NCBI RefSeq assembly: GCF_020740795.1
Contig: NC_067285.1
Coordinates: 74,686,342-74,750,341 of the forward strand
Source of the DNA: Apus apus
Lineage: Eukaryota > Chordata > Aves > Apodiformes > Apodidae
Direction of reading: 5' to 3'
DNA: 64,000 bases
A program made the translations under genes and the position numbers. Below are positions 39,901-54,100 of the stretch, one piece after another (position 1 is the first letter of the stretch; the number at the start of each line of letters is the position of its first letter). The notes under the pieces are model-generated. The model saw only the letters and a program-made list of their open reading frames with translations, was not told the origin of the DNA and made no database searches.

Positions 39901-42194
39901 TACACTGTCATATTTTTCTGTCAGCTTGTGGTTCAGCTTCTCTCCTCCCGCAGCTTATGTTTGCAATCCTCTTTAAAGACGAGCTGCTCTTCTGGCAGCA
40001 GGCTAAGAAGAGTTCCTACAGCACCAACCCCAAAGGGTGAGCAGGGCAGCTGCTGGTGTCTCTGCCGGGATAATAAATAAGCTGCAGAATAAAACATGGT
40101 TGAACTGATTATTCACGTAGCCTGCATTTGGATTTTTCTTTCCTTTGTGCATCAGGGAACAGATTTTTCTTTCAGAGCTTGTGAGGATGTTCTGGCTTTC
40201 CCGTCAAACACCACCTGGGATGTGCTACTGTCTTGCTTTCTGGGAGTGCTGATCTGGGACTGGTTCTGCAGAAGGTTGAGTGGCTGTAATTAACTTTCCA
40301 GTGAAATCCTTTATGGGCTGTCGTGCCACTTAGGGTAGTGCCTCTAGAGTCCCAGCCAGGATTTGGCCTGGGGTAGTCTCCGGCAGTTTGATTTTTAATG
40401 CTGCCTGTGTTCAGGGTGACGTGTCCAGTGTCCTTTGCAGATTTTACGGGTTTCACAGGTCTTGGAAGAGCTGTAGGATTTGCTGGCAGCAAGATGGCTG
40501 TCTTTATGTGCTGAGTGAGTTTTTTAAAAGCATCTGTTTTATTTTTAAGAGCCTTGGGTTTATTCTTTTTTTTTAGATTATATATTATTTTTTTTTAGAA
40601 TGTGCTTTGTGACACACAGTTTTTTGAAATTAGATTGCTTTTCTTTAATATTTTCTTTCTTAAAGGAATAACATAATTTCCTTAATATCTCTGATGTAGT
40701 TCTATCTCAGTTTCATTGTCCAGCTAAAAAAAAAAGTCTAGAATACCAAGAGAAAATTGTTCTCACAAAACTCTGGTGAAAATCAGGAGAGATATGCATG
40801 TTTGTAGAACACATTTGCAGCTAGTTGTTAATGCCTTTCATGTTCTCATTGAAGTCACTGGAAATTCACAGTAAGTGTGGGTAGTCAGCTATGCTAGGCC
40901 ATCTCTGCAGTGTTTCCTAGAGGGAAACACCTTCCTCCAAATTGTTTCATTGGTGGAGTTAATTAAAGGCTTCCCTTTTTGTTAGATCATGTAGGAAAGG
41001 ATTAAGAGATGCTGTGTGCTGTTTGTGAAAATGCTGTAGATCCCAGCTATTACATCGCAGAAGTTTCTCTTTCATTTGCTAGAATAAGAAAAAAAGGGCA
41101 ACCAAGCTGTAGTAAAAAAGGGCTGTAATCATAAAGAGTAAACATGACTCCACAGAAGGCAGTTGTTTTAGTTTTCAGGCTTAAAATTAGTCTGACTATG
41201 CAGAGCATTCAGAGTTTGTTGATCTGACCCAGGCTGGTTTTGAAAATCCCACTTGTCAGTAATTTCTTTTAAAAAGAAGGGTTGTCATCACCTCCCACAT
41301 CTGCAGAATGCCTTAACAGTTTCCAACGAAAACAGGAGGTGAGCCTGTTTTGTTGTTGGTTAGGATTAAAGGGGTGTTTTATTATGGTGACATTAGCATG
41401 AACTCCAGAAAAATTAGAGAGAAGACTACAAAGCACAGTGAATTCCTAAGGCTTTGTGAGACATTTTGTTATAAGCAGTAAATTGCAGTTGTGAGATTTA
41501 TCAAAAAGCGACCGTGTTGTTATATTAATTCTTAATTTATTTTACTCAGGAGAAACTCTTTATTTTTCTATAATTTAGTGATTAATATTACGCAGAGGGT
41601 GAAAAGTGCAAACAGGAAAGACAGGTCTTCCTATTTCAGAATAAACACAATTTTTTTCTTGTAACAATGAAGTTGCTACTAGACTTAGCCGATCATTTAA
41701 TATTAAAACTAATTTAGAACTAGTTCTGTTTTCATTCCACCTTATTTTTGTTTTCAAAGGTGGTAGGTGATTTAGAAGCCTATATACTGTGTAATCTCCG
41801 TTTTCTGGTTAGCAGGTAGACCTCTTGGTTGGGCTGCAGTGCCTTCTGAAAATGTCTGTTTTCTCTGCTGGCTTTAAGAAGAGCTGACATTGGGCAGGCT
41901 TCTAACTTAGGAATGTGTGCAAGAGCTTAGGGTTACAACATGATGAATCCTAGCCTTCGTGTGTCATCATCTGAAGTACTCCATTGTGCTTTATATGCTT
42001 GCTTTGTGAAATGTACTGTTTATGAACTCTATCTGATCTTCTCTCAGCAAGTTAATTTGTATTTTTAAGTCTTCATACCTATTTTAGTTCATTTTCCTTC
42101 TAAAAAAGCCAACAAAAAACATAACATCTCTTTTTGGTTTACATTTTCTTTTTAAACAATGTCTCATTCATGTGTTACCACAGGCTCTGGCTTG

Positions 42195-42253
42195 TGGGGT
42201 TTTTTTTGTTTGGTTGGTTGGTTTTTTTGGGTTTTTGTGTGTGTGTGGTTTTT
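42195..42253. repeat. T/G-only low-complexity tract with GT run
   Basis: About 59 bp made only of T and G, including GGTTGGTTGG and GTGTGTGTGTGG. One of a set of such tracts in the window. Confidence 0.85.
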
Positions 42254-45200
42254 CTTTATCCTTTAGTTGAGAATTACACTGGAAAAGTTTGTAGCTGAAT
42301 TCTCTTTACATTTTGTGGAATGAAAAAAAAGTGGAAACTGCAATGTGTACTGTAAGGCTTCTGAGTCAGTTAGTTTAAATGATGGGTAGAATTATGAGCA
42401 GTGGAATAAGGGGTGTATACTTCATATAATTAATTTTGTAGTAAATTGCACATTAGAAGCCAGGGGTCCGTGAATTCAGTGAGATCAGGATATTTGATTC
42501 TTGCCTTCTAGGATGCTGAAGCTACATGAAGACACCAAGGGTCTTCATAGTTAAAACGTTGAAAAAAAGTAATCCTTATAAATAAAATGATAGCAGAGTG
42601 GGCAGGTTTGACTTGCCATGTGACATGAATCTGAGGTCTTTTGGCTGCCGTAGATCTACATGTGTTATCTCAGGTTTAAGGTTGAAAACTTGTGCTGTAT
42701 TTGGACTGTGTTAGGAGCTCTGCAGAACAGTCGTACAGGAAAAAAAGAAGCTTGACTTGCTGGGATTTGGGAATTTGGAATGGAAGTTCTGCCATATTAT
42801 GAATAAATGACTGTATGTGCTGCAATGTGATGACTGCCCTGTGGCAATGAAGTTGTCACCTCCCTTACTTCTTTCAGGGTTGCTCTTTTGGGAATAAGGA
42901 CACTAGACTAAAAGTTCAGTCTTGGTCCATAGTGCCCTTCCCTTTGGAGTGGGTTTCTTGCAGCATGCTAATGGTGTGTTAGCTGAATCACCACGAGCCA
43001 CATCTTCCCATCACAGCAGCAGGTAACAGGGTGATTGTCAGAGGGCTATGGGGTTTGGTTCCATACAAAGGCATACATTAGAAATGCATCTGTGTAGCTC
43101 CAATGGCCAGGTGAGACAGCATCTTGAATCATAAACCCGTGGTTGGCAGTTTGAAGGCAGTAAATGTTTGTTTTTAATTAATCCTTTTCCCAAAGTGAGA
43201 CGTTTGTAACCGTGTAAGCTACTAGGTGCTTCCTGGTAGCTGTTAATATGGAATTATGAGCAAATCCTGACATCCTTTTTTACTCACAAATTAAGTCCCA
43301 TGGAGCAAGCCGAGGTAGTCATTCTTCTATGGAGCTGTTTGTGACCGTGGAACATGAGCTGCCTGATTTAGGACCAAAGAAAGAGACTACCCTGGCTGCA
43401 GACCCTGCAGACTACACTGAGAACAGCCGTCATATGCCACTTTGAATACTTTTCCTTAGGTGTGGATCTGCCTCAAAGCTGAGTGGAAAGAATTGTTTGA
43501 TCAGGTGGGACATCTGACTGGTCAAGGTTGTGTCTGTTTTCTTGGCAAAGGCATCATCCTTGCTGGTGCACCAGTCTAATGATCTGGTAGTTTTTTCTGA
43601 TATTTAGAGAGCATGACCCTGACCTTTGCCATATTAGTTCTTCAAACAAAAGAGAAATCATGCAGTGGTTGCTATGAGAAATACAACTAATAGTGTAAAG
43701 ATACAAAGAAAGTGAAAGGGCAGTGAGGCATTTCAGAAACCAAAATTTTTTTGCATAGTTGTGTTTCCTATACCACCACATAACTAGATAACATGTCTGT
43801 GAATTACTGCATGTTTTCCCCCTGAGATTTCTAGCTGCGAGACAGGTCATTTGAATGTCCTTTTATTTTTGTGTCCCTTAGAAGTAAAGGGAGCCCACAG
43901 TGTGGTTATCTTTCAGTTACACATTACTGTCCTTCACTGTTATGAATGTCTATACCTTGCACATTTATCATTCAAAATTAACCTTTTTTTTTCCTATGCT
44001 AAACTGAAGTTTTTGTGGTTGTGGCTGGCTCTACATTTTGGCTTACTGCATAAAAAACAGTTTTAGAGCTATAAGCAAAATTGGGGTGAGTCTACAACCT
44101 AAATCACAATTTTTACACATGTAAAATCTTGTTACTTCAAATGGAGCTTTATGACTATATTAAGCTGACTCTCCATGTCTGATCTTCACCTGATAGAAAC
44201 TAGACAGGGGCTTAATTTTTCCTCCCACCCAGCTGCTGAGCATCCATAAGTCAAACTGAAGTCAATGGGAGCTGTATGTCTGAATCTTTGTTACAAGCAG
44301 CAGGCTTATAAATCCTAACATGCAAGGCAGCTTACTTCTGTGTCCTTAGGAAAGAGGGCTAAATATGACTTCAGTGCTGGATTAGTCTGCGGTTAAGGAA
44401 TGAATGATCAAAGCTGATGTCTTTCTGAATAAAATTTATTCTTTCTTTTTGATGATGTCAGTACATAGTGGGATGGAGAGAAGAAAAAAAACAACTGTGG
44501 AGTTGGGAGCTGGGCTATCTCATGTTTAAACTTTAAACCTTGTCATTGTAGGAAGTTGTTTCACCGAGAGGAAAAGCAGTCTCGTAATAAAGGATGTCTG
44601 GCTTCTTTCCTGGCTCTGCCATTCTTACTTGTCTTTTTGGATAAAAACATCCTTTCTGTCTGCCTCAGGTTCTCATCTATGTGCTTAGGTTCTCATCGTC
44701 TATACTGCAGGTTAATATATGGCTATGCCATGTACCCAGTATGTAGGCACTTGATAAACAGCATGTGGTTCAGCATTTGATCTACCTATAGGACACCATT
44801 CCTACCTGATTCCAGGCAGACTTTCCTAGTAGCAAACAACCCCAGTCTTTGTGCTGACTCAGCGATGGTAACATAATGTGAGGAGGAGTCAAGAGTTTCT
44901 CTCCCTGGTTATCTGCTGCAGATCCTATTTTTTGTTATGTTTAAAAAAAATCTGCTTTGATAGCAGAGGAGTATGAAGGTATCGCTTCTCCCTTTTTGCC
45001 CGGTGTCACAACAGAACCATCTATATTTGCACAGTTTCCATGTCTTACAGTTATGGGAACAAATCCATAGTAGAAATAAACAGTACAAATATTTAGTGGA
45101 AATCTTATAGTACAAATCTTTAATGGAAACATCTATAAATAAACAGAAACAGAGGAGCATCTGTTCCTTGGTACAGATGATGAAAATAAATTCTGTATTA

Positions 45201-48200
45201 TAACAGTAGCCAAGACAAAATGGAAAAAGTACCTGACAGCGGAAGACCCCCTGAATAGAGAAGTTTAAGGGCCAGCAAGCTCATCTGACTTGAAAACTGA
45301 AGAATTGTCTGAAATAGATGTTGCTATGGAGACAGAGAGGATTAGCAGCCTGAGACTAATTTCATTGGTCTGCTGCTAGCACAAGTTGCTTGTTTGAGTA
45401 GCATTAATATGTTGTCTCATGCTGCTTTATATGCTGAGACCATCTGGCATTACTAGTATTTAAAGGTGCAGCTCTGTTATGGAAAGAGTTGGCCAATGAG
45501 GCTTGATTTATGCTTGTAAGACAAGTTACAAGAGTCAAGAGGTCTTTGAAAAGCTGCCTCATACGCTAAAAATACTCAGAAAAGTCAAAGCACGTATAGA
45601 GATGAAGTGGGGCTTTGGGAAGCGGCACAGGGAATTTTGAAAGTTCATTTTATACTCAGCTCACATTTAAAGTATTAACTGCACAAACAGGCAACTCTGC
45701 ATGTTTCTTCAGGTGTGTGTGTGGAGGCAGCTGATTTTCTCATTTCAAAAATAAGCTTTTTCACTGGACACTGTGAAGCTGCTTGGGAGCTAAAGCTCCA
45801 CCACCTTGAACAAGCATAAGATCATAATGTTTATCATATTGTGCATCAACGAAAGGTATGTTGTAGACTTAAGTGAATAAAACAAGGTCCAACCAGACAG
45901 AGACCCTCTAGGTTAATTCAGAGTCCATGCTGTCAAGAAGAAATATTTTCTTATTTCTCTGCATACCATTGAAAACATATTTTATAGCAAAGCATTTGAT
46001 AAGAAAGACAGGTTGCACAGACTAAGATAAGGTTTATCTTTGATCTATTTATAGCTGTAAGTCTTCATCTGCTTTCCTTAATACTACTCTGGAATGGGTC
46101 TTATCTTCCAAAGGAGCTTATATTCACTGACATTCCTCAGATGCTTGTTAATTTTCACTATTTTTTTCTTTATAATTATCATAATGAACCTTAACTATTC
46201 TTCAGATTTTTTTCCCCACATGGAGATGAGTGGTTAATGCATGACCAAATACTAGCCAGAAAATGAAGCTTTATGAGTTCCAGTGTGGGGGTCTCAAAAC
46301 TGGAGGCTTTGTTCTCCTGGACAGACTTAAAACCAAACTGGTCTTGAAGTTGTATCTTGATAATAAACACCGCAAAAGGACAGGAATTGAAGTGTTTTTA
46401 CATTCTCAAGTTGCTGATGGTCTAAATCTACTGATGGAAAGCATTCATAATGGTGTTCTGCAGCTGTGTGACACTTGTTCACTGGTATTGATGTGATTGA
46501 TACTAATTGGATAGTTATGGTGTACTGTGTAGTATAATAATAACAAGAAACAGGAACTTGGGGTCTTTCTCACAAATCTTTAGGTTTTAACCTTTTGTTC
46601 TGCAACTCTGACATTGATGCCAAAATAAATTCTTCATAGAATTTCAGTTCAAATGCAAGACCCAAGAAATACATAGCTGTGAATGTCCTAGCTCCATTAA
46701 ATAGCTTTAATATTGTATTTGATGCTTAATGTTTTTACAGCTTAGTTTTGTTTTAACTCTGTCAGAATGAATGTAGGATACATGAAGAAAGCTAAATAAC
46801 TTGTCTCCCCAGCCCACCTTCAATCCCCAGTTCCTTGTTTTCAAGTCAGTTCAACCCTGTTTCTTTTTTGTTGCTGATTTTTGTGGGGGGTTTTGTTTTG
46901 TTTGTTTTGGTTTAGTTGTTGTTCTTTTTTTAAGCTAGTCATGCATTTCCCTCTGAGACAAAGCTTGGGTGCAGTTTTGGGGAGCCATTTACCCCAAGAC
47001 CCACCTTGCCATGATACAGACAGGACTGCAGGAGGATTGCTTGCTACCACCCCTGAGCAGTATTCCAGTGTTACCTTGAAATGTATCACAGCATCACATA
47101 CACCTGCCTACACTTAGAACCCATCCAGGCTATGCTGCAGACTCTCACAGTGTTGTGCTACTAAAATCAGCCCGAGAAGCTGTGACAAAGCCCTCATGTG
47201 ACCGCAGGAGCTTTCAACTAGATAAACACACAACTAATTACATCTTTAAGATACCCCATGGGGCTCTTCATAGCCTTGTCCAGCCATGGGGATGATCAGA
47301 AGGGAATAGCCTCGACCAAGTGAGGGTGTCAGCCACCTACCCTTGGCGTGAGGGCTCTTCTGTGTGCCCTTGGGATGTAGGCACAGCCATAATGGGTGGT
47401 TTCCAGTTTTATAATCAGAAGTTTTAGTTACTTGAAAATTATTTGTACTTGAAATCTTAATTTCTGGAGCTGTCTGTTTTGGTCAGATGCTACTTCATTC
47501 CTTTGCAGTATTTCGTTTGTTTCAGTTCTTTGGATTCTGAAATTAATCATATCTACATATATGGTCTGGGAATGATTTTTTTAAAAATTCTGTTTCATTA
47601 ATTTCCAAGTATGCAATGCCACTCCCTTCTTGCTACATTTCCATAGCACTTAAGTGAGCCTACTGCAGCTGATTAAAGTAGTTACAGATTATTTCACTGT
47701 GAGGAAGGATGATTACATTGAGAATCAATAATACCTGAAATGGCAGTTGAACTACTTGACATTATACTGAGTTGCAAGGTTTGGTGACTTGGATGATCTG
47801 AAGTGGAAATAGATGCAAGTATCCTTTCTTGTCTGGAGCATACAATGCAGTTCTTCACTGTTAATGTGAAGTGCTATGAACATAGATGAATTTATAATAT
47901 ATTTTGTGATCTATTTTACTGGTAGCCCTGAAAACTGAGGATAGAGAAGTGTGCTTTTTCAATAACCAGCCGTAATGACAGATTCTTCTCACAATACCTT
48001 TACAATAAGCATGTAGAAACAATTGATGTATTTTAACAATATTCACTGGGTTTCTTTAATTAATATAATTCCATATTTCAGAAACCTGTAGTTGAAAATA
48101 GCTCCATCATCAGAACGTGAGAAGTCTCCTGGACAAAAAACACAAAGGCTCCAGCAATGCTCTTTTTGAATTAAGAAGAGGTGCTGTTAGATTTCTGCTT

Positions 48201-49200
48201 CCTAAGCTTTGTCCCAGGTGAATCACGTGTTTGAATAGCATTTCGGTGCTATTCTAGTAATCCCAGTGAAATTGCTATATGAGGTCAATCTGAAGTGCTT
48301 AGGTATTACTCTAAAACTTGACAAAGATTTGGTGCCCATCTATACCTCTGGCTTCCTCTGCAACTTTGAGAAGGAAATTTGTTCTGCTTTACTCAGTTTA
48401 CCTTCTAGGATCTTGGAACAATAATGCTTGCACAGTTCGGAGCAGTCTGAGAGGGAGTCCTTTGCCCAGACACCATAGTGACTGCAGGTATTGGTTAGTG
48501 CAGTTCAATCCGCTTTTCATTTTCACCTTCCTAGGAACTGAAAGAATTAGGATAATTTGATCCAAAAATAAGAATTTGACATGGCCAGAAGAGGTGGAAT
48601 CTCCTGTTTCAGGTCCTGTGTAAGTGTTCTATATTGTCCTCTCTAATGACTAGTGGCTTTGCCTTCTTTTCTTGTTCATCCACTACTGTTTAGAACTGAG
48701 TATGGTGTCACCAAAGTGAATAAGGAACCTATAAGCAAACTTACTTTAAATTTCTTCAAAATCTTCAATCACAGATCTCATGGGTTTTTCTCCAGTGTAA
48801 AGTAGATTGGTGTGAGGCAAGTACTTAAGCATCATTCTACTAACTGGAGTTAGGAAGAGAGCAGTATTTTGCAAAGGACAGATTAGCATCCAGACCTGAG
48901 CAACTTGCAGTTTGCTTACTGCTGGTGCCAGTCATTTGGGAGCACTTCCCAGACTATTTCTATTAAAATTAATTATATGGACATTGAGTATATATATGGA
49001 CATTATACCCTGTTGCTGGTATAAAAAATGTAGGTTGAAACCTTTAAGAGCTCCCAGTTGTAATTTAAACTCATTGTATACTGGAAAGCTGTGAATGCCA
49101 TCTATGTTTTTGATACAAGGATTCATTTAAAACATTTTCCTCTCTCTTTTTTTCCTTGTAATTTCTTTTCACTATTCCTTTTTTCACCTCAGTTGTTTGT

Positions 49201-49249
49201 GGTGGGGTTTTTTTTGTGTGTGTGTTTGTTTGTTTGTTGATTTTTTTTG
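49201..49249. repeat. T/G-rich tract with GT and GTTT runs
   Basis: GGTGGGG followed by T runs, GTGTGTGTG and GTTT units, in CPE intron 1. Confidence 0.85.
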
Positions 49250-51126
49250 TCACTGCAGTTGTCTTTTAAAGGCAGCCTCTCAAAATACAGTAAAGGTGAA
49301 ACAGTAAACAGAAGAGACTAAAGAAAATGTGGTTTTGCAGATTCTTTAAGCTTTCAATTTTCTCCAGCTTTAAGGCTGCATTATAGAGTGTATCAGGATT
49401 ATACTGTCTAGAAGGAAGCTGTAGCTGTAATTTACAAGAACACAGCACGTTAGTAAGCAATCTGTTTATAACATTGTGGTTTAGAGCAGAACATGCCCTT
49501 TCTGTAGGAGGATCTTGAGCAGAATCTCAGGAACACTGAAGCAGTTGTGGGTGTAGAAGGAAATGTCCATTAAAAATGCCGGGGAGAAACCACAAGCAGG
49601 GATCTTCCTGTGCCATTTATAGCTCTGTCATTAACTGTCCCTTTCAAAGCTTCAAATGGAGATAGAAATCATGTCTACATTTAGATGCATAAAAGAAATA
49701 GACAAATAATTACATCAGTGGTTCAACTGATGATGAGGTGATTGCTGCATTCTGTACCAACTGGGATCTGTCATTGCAGTAGTGTCTGAAGTGAAACCTC
49801 TGAGAACAAGAGCACGGGAGTACGGGAGGCAGTAAGTGTAGCAGGTCTCACCTAGTGTATAGGAGTAGAAGCAAGAAATGAAATACTGTGATGATTTCAC
49901 CATTAATATTGGTACCAAAAAATGCTGATTTGGTTATTGAGATTTTCTTGCACAGAGTCAAAAAGCAGTATGGATCAAACTCTTCTCTCTGATGGCTTTC
50001 AGTGGGGGATAGGTTGATTTTAATGCACTCATCATCCTTTTTGTTTACTTTCCTTGTGGTTGCCCTTGTGTTACTCTCTGTTGTTTAAAAGAAGTTGAGA
50101 TTAATGTAGCATAGTTTCTCTTTGTGTTTACTTGGCAAATTGGGTAGCATGTTTAATTTTTGAAACGGTTCATCAGAACTGCACTAAGCACATTTCAAGA
50201 AATGGATGTTGAGGTTTTTTTTCCAGCTTTCCCATTAACTGTTTTACAATGATGAATGTGTCCTCCAGCAAAGCAGTCAACATTAAATAGCATTAAAATC
50301 CATATGGGTTTCAGTTCTGCACACAATGAAGCCCATTGAAGCTTTGCCAGTGACATCAAGGGTTCCAGATTTTAACATATTACCTGTGCTGTTAAGTATT
50401 ATGGAAGCCACGTGGGTGGGTGGGCTCCATGTGCCTTCAGAAGCCATTATTATTATAGTTCCTTGTAGCAAGGAAAAATTTGAATCTTTCAACTATTGGC
50501 TGTGTAGAAGATTAATTTTTTGGGAGTTGTAGCAGAAGGTTATTAATGTGGAAGTGAAGGCACACCCTATCAGTGGTGTAATTGCTGAGCTGATCTTTAA
50601 AGTTCATTGAATACTCAAGAGGAGAAGGTATATTTAAAGAGGGGAAAATTTGTGCTAGTCCTTATCTTAGATAGAATTTCACATTAAAAACTAGACACTT
50701 GGTAAATTTTGCAGGCCTTCATGTTAATGCTGAAATTACCTTTTCATAACATGATGACGGGAAAATGTGAAAAAAAAACTATGGTGAACGTTCTATTTTA
50801 AAATAGTACTGATGGCATTTATTTGCCACAGCAGTGAAATCTCATCTAGACTTCTAAATTATTATGTGTAGGGCAGGCCAAGAACCAGCCAGTGAGCAAG
50901 TGAATCACAGATAACCTGAAGATTTTCTTAATATAAAATACATAGATACAAATTAACATATCTTGTGTTGTAAGTTGTTATATATTGTTAACACTGTGAA
51001 GAATCAAAGGTTTAGCAAAATCTATAGTCTGATTTTTGTTCCAGTTTGCTTGGGCATCCCTAGTAGCAATTATAATTTCAGACTTTTTCAAAAACCAGTC
51101 TCTTTTACTAAGCTCTTGGGGGAATA

Positions 51127-51172
51127 AAAAAACCAAACACAACAACCCAAAAAACCAAACACCAAAACCAAA
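51127..51172. repeat. A/C-only low-complexity tract
   Basis: About 45 bp of A and C only (AAACCAAACACAACAACCC...), the complement type of the T/G tracts elsewhere. Confidence 0.8.
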
Positions 51173-54100
51173 GAAATGAGAAGCTTTCCAAATTGGCATT
51201 TTCTTTTTAAAGGCTTGCAAAACAAAAATGTGGGATTTTTTTAGTTTTTATTCCTTTGGATCTTGTGCTGTGAAAAATTACTATAAAAGGAATAATAGTA
51301 TCCATATGAAAGTAACTACAGTCATGTGGTTGTTGTTTGTTGTTTTTTTTTTTTAATTTAGTTTTTATTTTGGACTTTGACATGTGAAAAATAGTAAGTC
51401 TTTTATTTATATTCTTTGATTTCCTGGATTGGTCGAGACTGTGGTCTTTCCTTGAATAGTCATAATTCTCCCATGGCAAAGTTTCACCTTGAAGACAAGA
51501 GATTTTTTTTTTCCCCAATACAGTTTGTTTAAATAAATTTTAATAAAAATGAATAAACATGTAAAATTACCCAAATATTTGTTGGAGTTTAAAGCATGAA
51601 AATATAGTTGAACTTCAAGTCTTGGTTTTCCATTCTTGGATGGTGCATCAAAATTCTCCAGCTGCTTATTAAGTTTTTTGCAGGTGATTTCCTGGCTTAT
51701 TTTGACTCATCTCTCAAAAACTTCAAGTGTTACTATATGTTGCAGAAAAAAGGTCTTTTGGAATTTCTGTGGTAACTCTGTGAAAGTTACAGTGTCCTCA
51801 GTCAGGGGAGGTTTCTTAGGTCAGGCTGCTTGCTGGACTCACAAGAGTGAGGCCAGTGTCTCTTAACACTGAAGACACAGTGATCCTGTCTTGCCCAAGA
51901 ATCAAGGCAAACCAGAACACCATTGGTAGGTGGTAGAATGAAAGATACCTCAGAAAGCAGAATTTCAAATGTTCACATTGAGCTCAAAAGCCTTTGAGAT
52001 CTACTAAGCCTGAACTGTGTTCAAGTCAAGAGCTTGCTTTGTTTGCAATTCAGGAATTTCAAAGGGGAAGACCATAAATAACTTTAAAAAGGAAGTGGTG
52101 TTAGAGAATGGGAACAAAAATATCAAAGCTAGCTTTCAAAAACTTTCTCATGTATTGAAGGGGTAAGAGCAAATAGGTTTGAGGCATATGGTGCATCTTG
52201 AATAACTGTTTTATTTATTTCTCTACAAATGGAGAAGAGAAATAAAAGAATCTACCTAATGTTAAAGTCTGTGAAAGATCTTTAGATAAAAAGAAACAAA
52301 ATTCTCCCAAGAGAGTTAGTGTGTTGCTATGTGAACAATTATAATGCAGTAGCAGAAAATGTTTACTGAATGCCCAGTATTCTAGGAAGGATTTTCTGTA
52401 GAATATATCAAAAAAGAAAGAAGTGTTTTGATGCCAGTTAAAAAGACCTGTCCATGTTGTGAGATTTGTTTGTAGTGTTGACTCTGAAGGATCATGGCAA
52501 GACTATTGAGACTTGAGCAGACTCTGAAAATGCTGGAGTTAAAAAGACATTCAAGGACAATTTCATTATATTTAGTTATTGATATATGGGTAATACATGT
52601 GTGCAAAGGACAAATTTTTTCAGAAAATAGATGCACAGATCCATCCCTTTGTTGGGTGTCTACCAAGTGCAGTTCTATCGGAAAGGCTACTTTGTTTTCT
52701 CAAGTGACTGGATCCAGTGGTACTGATGAAAATCTGTTGAGAGAGGTTTTCTTCTGTGTTAACGGAGCTTTTCCTGAGGGTGTTTTGAGGTGACTGGGAT
52801 TGTTGGGTGCTTATTTGTATTGCTAGCCTGTGCTTAAACCTGCATCTTAATCACTGTCGTCACCCACTTAGGTAGGTTAAGCTCATCTGTGCTGCTGTCA
52901 TGTCTCCAATTATGAGATTTCCTCAGGCAGTATGCTTGTTGAAACTGAAATCTGGAGAGAGGACCAAGATGAACAACCCGTTCATTAAGGAAGTGTCACA
53001 GAATTTTTAGCAAGCATAGATATGAATTAATGATGATTCCTAATGATCTGGAGATTGATACCCTCAGGAAAAGATGATCTTTAACAACGTGAGACATCCT
53101 TTCACAATGGCATTGGAAATATTGTAATATTCTGTGAAAACAGACAGGAAAATAAATCTTCTGTGTTGGAATGTCTTGCTTTGTCGATGCTGATGACTTT
53201 GTTGGAAGTGCTGTTATTACGTTTTCCTTGATGTTTTTGTGTGAAATAATGTTCCTGGCTGATGCCCCAAAGATGATGTTGAATGTTCTCATTGTCTTAT
53301 TGATGCCACTATGTTATTAAACTTCTTAAAATGGATTTTTTTCACATTTCCCTAATAATTGAAATAAACATAATTTATTAAAGTGGACAAGTTGAATATA
53401 ATTACACTTATGATTTAGTTCACATTTTCTTTCTCAAGGAGAACTACAGAAATTAGCGTTAAGCCTAAGTATCATTTTAAAAACTTTCCTCTGTTCCTTC
53501 TTTGTATTGTTATGATGTTATTTTTTAAAAATCATAAATCTGGAAGGAAATTCCTGATCTTTCATTTTTTCCCATGGAAACGCTGAACTGCATTTGACAT
53601 GTCAGCTCATAATGTTGTAAAAAAATCATGATTACCCTTTCAAACCTGTGTCTCTATGGGATTTCCTCAGGAACCAGGAATCATAAGCAGTGTTTGTAGA
53701 TAACACTATGGAATTACATTTCACTGTTAAGTGGAATGCGAACAGTGAATTAAAAAGTAGTTTTAGTTAATTATTGAGCATTATCATTTTTAGAGTGATT
53801 AGAAGAGAAAGAACTGGGAAAAACTTCATGATTCTAGTAAAAGTGAAATCACTGTATATATATGATTTTTTAATTAATGTGACTTTTGAGAGTGATCTGC
53901 AATTGAAACATAATTGTGGTCCAGATTGTGGACATCACTTTTAATGGTACTTTTTCCTTTATTTTACTTTATTCTACTTGTAACAAATGTGGATGCATTA
54001 TTCCTAGGTAGTAAAGTCAACACAACAAGGGAAAAATTAACTGGTTTTTTTTTTTACAAACATTGATCCACTGCAAAGCTACTTAAGTGAAAAGAGAAGT

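Noticed and set aside
39708-40040. 110-codon ORF in CPE intron 1
   Set aside because: No recognisable domain or splice context; length is compatible with chance in 30 kb.
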